The translations under genes were made by a program, and so were the position numbers. From JAJPHF01 sp035293805 (GTDB lineage: Bacteria; Chloroflexota; UBA6077; JAJPHF01): DNA of 64,000 nucleotides. Shown piece by piece: positions 1 to 6,956 of this stretch. Location of the stretch: positions 1-64,000 of the forward strand of contig DATGMD010000046.1 of the NCBI GenBank assembly GCA_035293805.1, written 5' to 3'. Under the pieces are notes generated by a model. That model saw only the letters and a list, made by a program, of their open reading frames with translations, was not told where the DNA came from and searched no databases. The stretch's first letter is position 1. The number at the start of each line of letters is the position of its first letter.

Positions 1-713
1 CGCCGTGGGGCGGGCTCGTACAGCGCGGCGTCGAGGCGCAAGCGCGTGATCACCGTGACCGGCCGGGGCCAAGCTTGGCAACTGGCGAGCCACTCCAGCG
101 CCGCGTAGCTACTGTCCGCCACGGCGACGATGGGCCGGTCGGGCCACCAGCGCCGCACCAGCAAGAGCAACTGGCGCGCCCACGCGGCGAGCGTCTTGTG
201 GCGCCGGCCGCGCTGCTGGTCGTACCGTTCCGACGGCGCCAGCGCGGTCAAGAACCGCAGTGCCCAGACGCGCCCGGCCCGGGGAATCGGCACCAGGAGC
301 ATGAGACAAAGCCAGCGCAACCCGCTGGCCTTGACGAAGTGCTCCTGGCTGGAGCGCACGGGGTCCCGGTAGATGCCTTTGGCGGCGATGCGCTTGCCCC
401 GGCGCCGCTCGATGGTCTCAGCGATGCCGAGCAGCAGCGGCCCGGTCGGGGCAAAGGCGGCCCCCAACAGAGTCAGCAGCACGCGACTGACCGCGAGACG
501 CGACCACCGCGCCCGGTTCAAGACGCGATGGTAGCGCTCGAAACGGGGCGCCGGCGCCAGCCGCATCACCCGCAGCGCGGTGGTGACCGTCCGCTGGCCG
601 GGCGCGAGCCGCGTGCCGGCCACCAGGACGAGCACGCGCGGCCAGCTGCGGCGACTGAACAATGGCCCGAATGGCTCCAACGCCTGTAGCAGGGCGAGCG
701 GTAGGGTAGGCAT
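1..713 (-). pseudogene. IS701-like DDE transposase, cut by window edge, first catalytic Asp replaced
   Basis: The reverse strand reads continuously from an ATG at 713 to the window edge (237 residues seen). GGAGG lies 7 nt upstream of that ATG. Landmarks are MPTLPLALLQALEPFG, FERYHRVLNRARWS, ERRRGKRIAAKGIYRDPVRS, HFVKASGLRWLCLMLL, VAVADSSYAALEWLA and VTVITRLRLDAALYEPAP, which match the DDE_5/IS701-type transposases common in Chloroflexota. Family members carry GIDDT or GIDET where the first catalytic aspartate sits. Here it is GIAET, encoded by GCT at 422-420, one base from GAT. The second Asp (VADSS) is kept. The C-terminal part with the catalytic Glu lies outside the window. I infer an inactive copy. 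The family call is from memory of its consensus. Confidence 0.8.
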
Positions 714-913
714 CGTCATCCCTCCGGCTAGAGAGACGACGAGCTTACCCTATCTCCCTATTCCCGCCCAATGGCCAAAGTCGAGCTTAGTTGATATTTC
801 TGAGCGTACTGCTGGCGCCGAGGGGCACGGTCTCTGCGGTACTTTCCCCAACGCGACCAGTCCGGCGTGCTTAGGGTTCAGTTGTGGCCACCTGCGACTG
901 CGGCTAGCTCGTC

Positions 914-1135
914 CTAATCAGGCGGACTCATGTACTTGGCCGCGAGCGCATCGGCACTATCCAGTGCATCCAAAGCGGTGCGGAGATATGTGCGCCACTC
1001 CGCCCAGTCCTGGGTGGTGCTTAAGCGCTCTGCCAAGCGGCGCCGCGCCTGCCACACCGCAAAACTGGCCGCCTCTAGGCAATACTCCAGACTACTTCCA
1101 TCGACGACATCTAATCGAGTGTGCCCCGCGTTCAT
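914..1135 (-). CDS. Small hypothetical protein (73 aa)
   Basis: The frame begins at ATG 1135 with GAGGAA about 6 nt upstream. A TTG at 1147 is a less likely start. The product is soluble and charged, with an amphipathic helical central part (AVWQARRRLAERL, WRTYLRTALDALDSADALAAKY), and has no signal peptide or membrane segment. The amino-acid composition is that of a real protein rather than a shadow frame. I do not recognise the family. It lies between the transposase relic and other small unknown genes, in DNA that looks like mobile-element cargo. Confidence 0.5.
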   Translation of the reverse strand: MNAGHTRLDVVDGSSLEYCLEAASFAVWQARRRLAERLSTTQDWAEWRTYLRTALDALDSADALAAKYMSPPD

Positions 1136-1268
1136 CGGTTTCCTCAATAATCGACGGGCGCCGTCCTCCTCTCGGCGGCGCTCCGGCTACGCGCGTTAGG
1201 AGGCGATATTGCAAGGTGTGCGCCGGGCCCATCCAGGCGGAGATGTGCACACAGCGACGTGGAGGCAC

Positions 1269-1487
1269 ATGATGGACGAGGACGAGTCCCACTTGAGGCA
1301 AGTGATGCTGGCCGTCTGCCTGGTGGATCTGAGCCCCGCCCTGTGCGACACGATCCGCAACTTCTACAGGGCCCTCCCGTCTCAGCTGCGGCCGGCATTT
1401 CTGCATTTGTTGGCCCGCGCCCGAGCGGAGAGCGCGCAGTTGGCGGACATGATGGGGGGCAAGCTGATGGAGGGGCGGCAGAACTAG
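1269..1487 (+). CDS. Small hypothetical protein (about 72 aa)
   Basis: Two adjacent ATG codons (1269 and 1272) follow GGAGG at 1261-1265, so 1272 has the better spacing. The product begins MDEDESHLRQVMLAVCLVDL and is predicted to be mostly helical, with an Ala/Arg-rich stretch (FLHLLARARAESAQLADMM). An upstream in-frame start near 1209 is less likely because it has no ribosome-binding site. No family is recognised and there is no membrane segment. It is isolated among accessory genes. Confidence 0.45.
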   Translation: MMDEDESHLRQVMLAVCLVDLSPALCDTIRNFYRALPSQLRPAFLHLLARARAESAQLADMMGGKLMEGRQN

Positions 1488-1683
1488 CGTATGTGGCGAG
1501 ACACCCGATTCGTCGTGTGCCGTGTCTAGAAGAGGACGCATGCCGCCGACACACGCGGAACGAGTGCCCCGCCCCAAGCGGGTGGGCGCCCATACAGCGG
1601 GGTGGCGTCCTGCGCGGCGGCGGTGAGCGCGGCCGCTGGAGTCGCGCCCTCCACCACGAGCAGGAGCAGCGTGGGCACGGCCA

Positions 1684-1998
1684 TCACACGCCCTCTTGCA
1701 GGCGCGTGCCGTCGCGCGGGCGGCGCGCCCGCCGGTTGATTAACGTCGTCTGCTCCAGCGGCTCCCCCATGGTCCAGTTCGTGTACGCGCCGAGGTCCAG
1801 GTAGCGGTAACGCTTGCGCCACCAGAGCGCGTCGTACCCGTACTGGCGAATCGTCTGGACGACCGCGACAAACGCCGCGTCGTCGGTCCAGGCGCGGCGC
1901 AGCGTGTAGGCGTGGGGGAACTGCCGCAGCCGGGTGGCGCGGCGCCACGCGGCCGTCTCCAGTGCCGCTTGCGCCGCGCGGAGACTGTCGTCAGTCAT
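1684..1998 (-). CDS. Conserved hypothetical protein with WTMGEPL motif (104 aa)
   Basis: The ATG at 1998 lies 12 bp after the stop of the SWIM-finger gene, so the two form an operon read leftward. The protein is rich in Arg, Tyr and Trp (FPHAYTLRRAW, VVQTIRQYGYDALWW, YLDLGAYTNWTMGEPLEQ, TTLINRR). The sequence from FPHAYTLRR to TLINR resembles a short conserved protein I recall from bacterial plasmid and phage-like regions. No function is known to me. It has no membrane segment. Driven presumably by the promoter at 2585-2613. Confidence 0.6.
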   Translation of the reverse strand: MTDDSLRAAQAALETAAWRRATRLRQFPHAYTLRRAWTDDAAFVAVVQTIRQYGYDALWWRKRYRYLDLGAYTNWTMGEPLEQTTLINRRARRPRDGTRLQEGV

Positions 1999-2010
1999 CA
2001 CCGCCGCCCC

Positions 2011-2496
2011 CTACGCCACGGGGGCGGCGTCGAGCGCCGCCAGGTAGGCCCGACCCGCCGGGGTTAGCGTGACGCGGTCGTCGTCAGCATAGACACGCTG
2101 GGGGAAGGCGATGGGGGTAGGCGGGGGCTCCGGCCCCCGCTCCCGCTCGACCGCCTCGCACTTTTGCAATAGGCGCACCGCGATCGCGTGCTTGCACGGC
2201 CCGCCGCGCTGCTGGTAGTCGGGGCAGGTGCAGCGGTCGCCGCGATAGCCGCGCTCGCTCAGGCAGACCCAGTATTCGCAGCTGCCGTCCTGGGACTCCA
2301 CCCAGTAGGCGTGCCCGACGTTCTCGGGGGCCATGGCCGGGGCGACGGAGCGGAGGGCGACGATCTCGGCGGCGCGTTGCATGCGGCAGGCTAGCTCGGG
2401 GTGGGCCGCCTGGCCCTTCGCCAGGACGGCGCAGAGGGTCGCCAAGGACACGTCGAGCGCCGGCGTGCTAGGCTGTACGCTGGGGGTAGCGACCAT
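2011..2496 (-). CDS. SWIM zinc-finger domain protein (161 aa)
   Basis: A SWIM-type zinc finger (CxC...CxH) is visible in the middle: CTCPDYQQRGGPCKHAIAV, preceded by a strand-forming WVESQDGSCEYWVCLSERG segment. SWIM fingers bind DNA or protein partners and occur in MuDR-type transposases, Rad51-associated proteins and SNF2 helicases. Here the domain stands alone, with a short C-terminal tail (DDRVTLTPAGRAYLAAL) that may be a second small fold. The start is ATG 2496, preceded by AAAGGAG. The longer open frame up to 2613 is excluded because it would run through the promoter. It heads a two-gene operon with the WTMGEPL protein. Confidence 0.75.
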   Translation of the reverse strand: MVATPSVQPSTPALDVSLATLCAVLAKGQAAHPELACRMQRAAEIVALRSVAPAMAPENVGHAYWVESQDGSCEYWVCLSERGYRGDRCTCPDYQQRGGPCKHAIAVRLLQKCEAVERERGPEPPPTPIAFPQRVYADDDRVTLTPAGRAYLAALDAAPVA

Positions 2497-2584
2497 GGCT
2501 CGCTGCTCCTTTCGCCCCCGGGGTGCTGCCAACGCCCCGAGGGCTTTGCTACGTGCGCGGCGGGGAGTATGCCCCGCTAACCTC

Positions 2585-2613
2585 ATTCTAGCGCGCTGGT
2601 CCCATCTTGTCAA
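2585..2613 (-). promoter_or_regulatory. Sigma-70-type promoter for the SWIM operon
   Basis: On the reverse strand there is TTGACA (2613-2608), a 17-bp spacer and TAGAAT (2590-2585). This is a near-consensus promoter pointing toward the SWIM gene, giving a leader of about 80 nt. Its -35 box overlaps the -35 box of the opposite promoter. Confidence 0.75.
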
Positions 2614-2635
2614 TAGATTTACGCTAATCTATAAT
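2607..2635 (+). promoter_or_regulatory. Sigma-70-type promoter with palindromic operator in its spacer
   Basis: TTGTCA (2607-2612), a 17-bp spacer and a perfect TATAAT (2630-2635) point toward the zinc-ribbon/HNH_5 genes. A perfect inverted repeat, ATAGATT-N6-AATCTAT (2613-2632), fills the spacer and reaches the -10 box, the classic place for a repressor site. The AT-rich patch stands out from the GC-rich surroundings. Confidence 0.75.
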
Positions 2636-2694
2636 ACCGAATGGAGCGCTCCGATTTACCGTATGACCGCCCCGGTCAAGCAGAAGGAGAGTCG

Positions 2695-2937
2695 ATGGCC
2701 GAGTCCGATCTATCGCCGGCCGCCCATGCGCGGGCGCTGGCCGCCCAGCGAGCGCGCGTGCCGCATACGTGTGTGGTGTGCGGGCAGGCGTTCGTCGCGG
2801 TGCGCCAGGCCCGCTATTGCTCGAACCGGTGCGCCCAGCGAGCAGCGTACGCGCGCCATGCGGAGCAGCGCCGGGCGGACCGGCGCGCAAAATATCGGGC
2901 GCAGCGGCGCCCTGCGTCATCGCGTGGGGAGGGATAG
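2695..2937 (+). CDS. Small zinc-ribbon protein (80 aa)
   Basis: ATG 2695 follows AAGGAG at good spacing. The core is a four-cysteine knuckle (CVVCGQAFVAVRQARYCSNRC) followed by an Arg/Ala-rich helix (RAAYARHAEQRRADRRAKY). This pattern is typical of small DNA- or RNA-binding zinc-ribbon proteins often found beside mobile-element or HNH genes. Cotranscribed with the HNH_5 gene, whose GTG start lies 3 bp after its stop. A role in nucleic-acid binding is inferred from the fold only. Confidence 0.65.
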   Translation: MAESDLSPAAHARALAAQRARVPHTCVVCGQAFVAVRQARYCSNRCAQRAAYARHAEQRRADRRAKYRAQRRPASSRGEG

Positions 2938-2940
2938 GCT

Positions 2941-3930
2941 GTGCTAACCGATAAATCGCGGCGTAGAGCAGAGCACTGTCTTTTCTGCTCAAACCCGACT
3001 ATCGGAGAGGGCTTCGCCAGTAAGGAGCACGTGATCCCCGGGTCTATGGGAGGAACCCTTCTGACACGCGATGTGTGCAAGCCGTGTAATGGTTACTTCG
3101 GGTGTGCGGTGGACTGTGTCGCGGACGCGCCACTCCTAATCCGGCTGCGCTGTGAGGCTGGGCTTGCGCCCCGGCGCCGGCTACTCGGGGAGTATTACGA
3201 CGAGTACCTGGGCGTCTCCCTCCCCGCGTGGCAGGACTCCAATAACACGGTTGTGCCGGTCCGCCCCGTCCAGCGTGAGCGGGCGGGCAACACCGTAATC
3301 ATCAGCGGAGCGTCCAGGAGCTCGGCCGAGCGAGAGATGCGCCGCGAAGAGGAGCGGCTCAGGAACGAGGGGCTGGGCTTTGCCCCCGAGCCTATCGTGC
3401 AGATCCATGAACGGCAGGTGCCATTCCAAAGCGTGGAAGCACAGGAAAGTGTGCAGACCCTGCGCAGCCTCCTGGGTCGGGAAGCCGCGAAGATCGCCAT
3501 TGAACTCATCGGGCTGCGGGCCTCCGCGAAGGTGGCCAGCGATGCCGCGTTGGATCCAGTTCGCGACTACGCCCGGCACGGTAGCCCGCTAGACGGGGTA
3601 ACGATCGCCGTTCTCGGCCCTGAGCGCCTCTGGCTCCCGCGGGCAAAGCTCCTCCTGCGTTTCGGGCCGGAGCCCGCGCCGCCCGAGGGCGCCGTGCCGA
3701 ACCTGCCTGATCCAACCGTCCCCACGATGCAACCACCAGGTGTACCTCAACTGATGGACGTCGTACATGTGCTCGGCTTTCACCGGGATCACGACGGCGG
3801 CCACTTCGTGCTGTTGCTGTTTGGGGTAGTGAGAATCCACGTGCCGTTGCCCGAACACTTGCCGCTTCCCTGGAAGCGGGTGGAGTACTACGACCTCCTG
3901 CGCGGGCGCTCGCTCGTCCGCTACAGCTGA
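2941..3930 (+). CDS. HNH_5-type endonuclease-domain protein (329 aa)
   Basis: GTG 2941 follows GGAGGGA. The N-terminal 50 residues carry CLFCSNPTIG, KEHVIPGSMGG and CKPCNGYFG. This is the CxxC...EHVIP...CxxCN arrangement of the HNH_5 nuclease family, with His of EHVIP as the likely general base and Asn of CN as the HNH Asn. The remaining 280 residues contain an acidic/basic helix (REMRREEERLRNEG) and a C-terminal beta-rich part (VVHVLGFHRD, VLLLFGVVRIHVPLPEH) that I do not recognise. No membrane segments. The nuclease plus zinc-ribbon partner under an operator-controlled promoter fits a mobile-element or defence function, but that is inference. Confidence 0.7.
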   Translation: MLTDKSRRRAEHCLFCSNPTIGEGFASKEHVIPGSMGGTLLTRDVCKPCNGYFGCAVDCVADAPLLIRLRCEAGLAPRRRLLGEYYDEYLGVSLPAWQDSNNTVVPVRPVQRERAGNTVIISGASRSSAEREMRREEERLRNEGLGFAPEPIVQIHERQVPFQSVEAQESVQTLRSLLGREAAKIAIELIGLRASAKVASDAALDPVRDYARHGSPLDGVTIAVLGPERLWLPRAKLLLRFGPEPAPPEGAVPNLPDPTVPTMQPPGVPQLMDVVHVLGFHRDHDGGHFVLLLFGVVRIHVPLPEHLPLPWKRVEYYDLLRGRSLVRYS

Positions 3931-3969
3931 GCTGCGCCGATTCGCTGTAACAGGGCCGTGCTCGCACAT

Positions 3970-4620
3970 CTACGGCGCGGCGGCGGACCGAGGGCGCGGG
4001 CCGCCCCAGGATGCATTATCGGCAAACGCCTGCTCATGCTTGTCAAGCAGCGCTTCCCAGTCCTCGCGTAGCGGCGGCACCTGGAGATCGCGGATAGCGA
4101 CGCGGATGACCGACTCCAAGGAGACGCGCCCGGAGGGCCAGTGCCCGTGGCTGAGGTTTATAGGCGCCGTGTAGCTGCGCAGATGGACGTGTGGCCAGCG
4201 CACAGGGTCGCCTACTTGGCCGTCGGGATGCCAGTCGTAGCAGACCAACGTGCGCCCGTCCTCCGCGCTCAGCTCGTAGTGATACCCGCGGCTGTGCACC
4301 CGGTAGCGCTCATCCCCGCTGCCGACTTCGATCACCTCGTACTCGTGGGTGATGAACAGCCCGATCTTGAGCGGTCCGGGCAGCCGTACCGGGTCGCGCT
4401 GCCCGAGTAAGGCCAGCAGGCACGACTCGCCGAGTCTCGCGCCGTGCGCACGGAGCTGCACAGTAGGTGGCAAGATGCAAGCGAGCGACTCGCGGAGCGG
4501 GGTCGAGAAGGCCTCGACCGCCGCCCGCGGAGTTCTACCGGGCAAAGGGGATGAGCGCCGCCAGGCGGCGGATGCGCGACGCCTGGGGCTCGTCCGCGCA
4601 GCCGGCGTACTCGCCGGCAT
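3970..4620 (-). CDS. Conserved hypothetical protein, toxin-like partner of the upstream small gene
   Basis: The frame is open from ATG 4620 to 3970 (216 aa). Its first 30 or so residues are an Arg/Pro-rich translation of the upstream gene in another frame and are probably not real. Protein-like sequence begins near 4520 (VEAFSTPLRESLACILPPTVQL), so the true start is likely between 4534 and 4461, where GTG 4461 and TTG 4473 are candidates. The body has KIGLFITHEYEVIEVGSGDE, VCYDWHPDGQVGDP and WPHVHL, then an acidic helical C-terminus. I recall this protein being paired with the small upstream protein in other genomes. The pairing suggests toxin-antitoxin, without proof. Confidence 0.55.
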   Translation of the reverse strand: MPASTPAARTSPRRRASAAWRRSSPLPGRTPRAAVEAFSTPLRESLACILPPTVQLRAHGARLGESCLLALLGQRDPVRLPGPLKIGLFITHEYEVIEVGSGDERYRVHSRGYHYELSAEDGRTLVCYDWHPDGQVGDPVRWPHVHLRSYTAPINLSHGHWPSGRVSLESVIRVAIRDLQVPPLREDWEALLDKHEQAFADNASWGGPRPRSAAAP

Positions 4621-4750
4621 CCCAGCGACTCAGGAAGTCGACACCGCTAATGCCGAGCATGGCCCGGGCCTGCTCATCGAAGAGGGCACGGCTCTCGTTA
4701 TCGTCTAGCCACTGAATTGGCGTAGTGGTAGGGTCGGTTTTTAGTGCCAT
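4535..4750 (-). CDS. Small conserved protein, antitoxin-like (71 aa)
   Basis: ATG 4750 is preceded by GGAGGAAG. The product is acidic and helical (TTTPIQWLDDNESRALFDEQ, ARAMLGISGVDFLSRWDAGEY, RIRRLAALIPFAR). The DEQAR...GISGVDFLSRWDAGEY part resembles small proteins that precede a second conserved gene in many actinobacterial and Chloroflexota genomes. The downstream partner follows directly. The order small acidic protein then larger protein, together with the repeated operator-like motif just upstream, is the usual layout of a self-regulated toxin-antitoxin operon. Confidence 0.55.
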   Translation of the reverse strand: MALKTDPTTTPIQWLDDNESRALFDEQARAMLGISGVDFLSRWDAGEYAGCADEPQASRIRRLAALIPFAR

Positions 4751-4788
4751 GTCCGCTTCCTCCACGTTACCTCTATCGTACACCATTG

Positions 4789-4818
4789 GTGGTGAAAAAA
4801 TTCACCACTCTTCACCAC
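4789..4818. promoter_or_regulatory. Three-copy GTGGTGAA/TTCACCAC operator-like repeat
   Basis: GTGGTGAA (4789-4796), AAAA, TTCACCAC (4801-4808), TC, TTCACCAC (4811-4818) form one perfect palindrome plus a further direct copy. It lies 40 bp upstream of the antitoxin-like gene, where a self-binding repressor would act. No clear -35/-10 pair can be assigned. Confidence 0.5.
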
Positions 4819-5184
4819 CACGGCGTATTTCGGCAGACTGCAACCGGCGCCTCACGTGAGTGCAAGGTTGGGCGGGCGCCACCGCCACGCGCCCCACTGC
4901 CTGCGCTGGCACACAGCATCCCTGCCACGGTATTTACAAATCTGGGCCGTCGCGCTACGCTTCAGGTAGGCGCCGTGGGCGCCGAGGAGGGCAGGGGCGC
5001 GGGGCAGGCGCAGATCGCGAGCCCAGCCCCACCAGCACTGTGTGGGGACAACCGGTATTGCCGTACGAAGCGGCCACCGTCCGGCCTGCTTTGCCAACAG
5101 CGCGCCTCATGCGGCGGCTCCTGCACCACCGAATTCTGGGCGCGCGATGCCGCCAGCGGCCCGCTGCGGACAGCGCATGGACAG
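4819..5184. other. Non-coding stretch between divergent accessory units
   Basis: About 370 bp with no convincing gene on either strand. It separates the toxin-antitoxin-like operon from the 3' end of the solute-binding lipoprotein gene. Open frames here are short and of shadow composition. I see no hairpin terminator with a T tract. Confidence 0.4.
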
Positions 5185-6402
5185 CTAGTTTGTGGCGGCC
5201 GGCGGGCGATATTCGCCGAGGTAGCGCACGGCGAACTCGCGGTACTTCGGCTCGAAGGCGCCGCTCAGATCGAGCGGCTCCTTCATCACGTCGAGACGGC
5301 GCAGGAGCTCGGCGTCCGCCTCCAGCGTCTCCCGCTGGACCAGCCCGTTGGGATCGACCCAGGCATACTTGATCTGCTTGTAGGTGTCGTGGTCCTTCAG
5401 CGGCGTCTCGGCGACCAGGATGTCCACGATCGCGTCCAGGTCGACGCCGTACTCGAACGCGTTGATGTAGTCGCGGGCCGCGCGCAGGTACGCCACCATG
5501 AAGCGCTCGCCCACCTGCGGCCCCATCTGGTCGATGCCCTTGTAGTACAGCGCGTACAGCCGCGCCGTGGTCGGGTACATCTCCTCCTGGGTCGCCAGGA
5601 TCTCGTGCACACCGCGCGTCAGCCCCAGCGTGACCAACGGCTCGGTGGAGAAGCCCACGTCCACCGCTCCGTTCTGCATGGCCGCGAACACCTCCGGGTA
5701 GTTCATCGCCGGAAACTCGACGCGGCGCGGATCGATGCCCTGCCGCTCCAGCCAGTGCGCCGCCACGACGTGTGGCCCGCTGCCCTCCCCCGCGATCGTG
5801 TACACCGAGCGGCCGACCAGGTCCGGGGCGGTGCGGATCGTCCCCGCGTCCCAGACCGGCTTCCGGACCACTAGCGCGAGGTTGCCGGTCGACTTCGCGG
5901 TCTTGCCGGCCGACTGGAGGTCCGCCACGATCTGGATGTCGGTGCGGCGGTTGAGCGCGTTGTAGCAGGCGACGCCCGTCGAGCACGAGCCTACCTGCAA
6001 CTGCCCTTGCGCGATGGCAGGTAGCTGCTCCAGCACATTGCCGGTGGGGATCAGCTCGACGTTCAGCCCGAGCTCCTGAAAGTAGCCGCGCCCCTGCGCA
6101 ATGAAGAACGGCGCGTAGCTCGCTTGCGGGATCACGCCGGCCTTGAGGCTGACAGCCGGAATGCTCACCAGCGTCGGCGGACTCGACGCCCCGGCGGCCG
6201 GCGCGGTGGGAGCCACCGGCGCGGCCGGCGCCGTGGTGGGAGCCACCGGCGCGGCCGGCGCCGTGGCCGCCGCGGGAGCCGTCGCCATGCGGGTCGGCGC
6301 GGCCGCCGGGCCAGCGGGCGTGGGGGCGGCGGGCGCGCATGCCAGAGCGAGCGCCAGCAGCGCCAGCCCGGTGCCGAGTCGGGCGCGCAGGCGGTCCAGC
6401 AT
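5185..6402 (-). CDS. ABC transporter substrate-binding lipoprotein, NMT1/SsuA-like (405 aa)
   Basis: ATG 6402 has GAGGAGG 8 nt upstream; a GTG at 6411 would sit too close to it. A lipoprotein signal (LALLALALACAP) anchors the product to the outer face of the membrane. A linker of about 50 residues made of Ala-Pro-Thr follows, including a perfect 30-bp tandem duplication (6207-6266). The NMT1-like domain begins at LKAGVIPQASYAPFFIAQGR and continues with GYFQELGLNVEL, AIAQGQLQVGS, AAMQNGAVDVGFSTEP and TARLYALYYKG. This class binds sulfonates, pyrimidines or aromatic acids and feeds an ABC importer. No permease or ATPase gene is nearby, so the substrate cannot be named. Related orphan genes lie at 11000, 12421 and 59461. 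Confidence 0.8.
   Translation of the reverse strand: MLDRLRARLGTGLALLALALACAPAAPTPAGPAAAPTRMATAPAAATAPAAPVAPTTAPAAPVAPTAPAAGASSPPTLVSIPAVSLKAGVIPQASYAPFFIAQGRGYFQELGLNVELIPTGNVLEQLPAIAQGQLQVGSCSTGVACYNALNRRTDIQIVADLQSAGKTAKSTGNLALVVRKPVWDAGTIRTAPDLVGRSVYTIAGEGSGPHVVAAHWLERQGIDPRRVEFPAMNYPEVFAAMQNGAVDVGFSTEPLVTLGLTRGVHEILATQEEMYPTTARLYALYYKGIDQMGPQVGERFMVAYLRAARDYINAFEYGVDLDAIVDILVAETPLKDHDTYKQIKYAWVDPNGLVQRETLEADAELLRRLDVMKEPLDLSGAFEPKYREFAVRYLGEYRPPAATN
6207..6266. repeat. Perfect 30-bp tandem duplication in lipoprotein linker
   Basis: Two identical 30-bp units (6207-6236 and 6237-6266) encode a duplicated Ala-Pro-Val-Ala-Pro-Thr linker segment. The length is a multiple of three, so the frame is kept. 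Linker length could vary by slippage. Confidence 0.8.
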
Positions 6403-6956
6403 CAAGGGCACCTCCTCGTCGTACGCGGCGCAGCGCGGGGAATACGGCCGCGGTTACGCCCCGAGCGACCGCGCGAGCCGCGCTGTGTCCCCAGCATACA
6501 CCCGGACCCGCGCGCGTGGCGCATACCACCCGCGCGCCTCAGCGCGCGGCCGCGGGCGCCCGGCGGTCGGGCGCGGGAGTGCGCGGCCGACCGAGCCGTC
6601 CGCGGCGCGGCGCCGCCTAGCCCAGCTGGCCCTCGACCGCGCAGCGCCATGAGGGCTGTCGCCAGCTGCACGCCCCCGCGTTCCAGTCGTACGTGGATGC
6701 CTACGCGGCCTGGATCGACGGCGACGTCGAGTCGTTCGTCGCCCTGGAGCAGCGCCTGTGGTGTGCCAGCAATGACACTACGCCGGCACGCTGGACGGCA
6801 TGGTCGGGCGTCTCGCCAGTAGCCAGGCGCGAAGGGGCTTGTGCCCCGCCCACAGGTGGGAGTAGGATGGAGCCGCGCCGCGGTGCCCTGCAGCGTGGCT
6901 ACACACGGCTCCCCCTACGCCTGGGGCTTCACGCTCGGCGGCGAGAGGTGAGTGCC
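6403..6956. other. Long intergenic region with a possible coding remnant
   Basis: No complete gene is seen. On the + strand, 6663-6760 reads like protein (HAPAFQSYVDAYAAWIDGD, then VESFVALEQRLW) but has no start or ribosome-binding site and degrades downstream. An in-frame TAG at 6618 closes it upstream. I take it as a fragment of a lost gene of unknown family. The divergent promoters of the lipoprotein and protease genes must also lie here, but I could not identify them. Confidence 0.35.
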
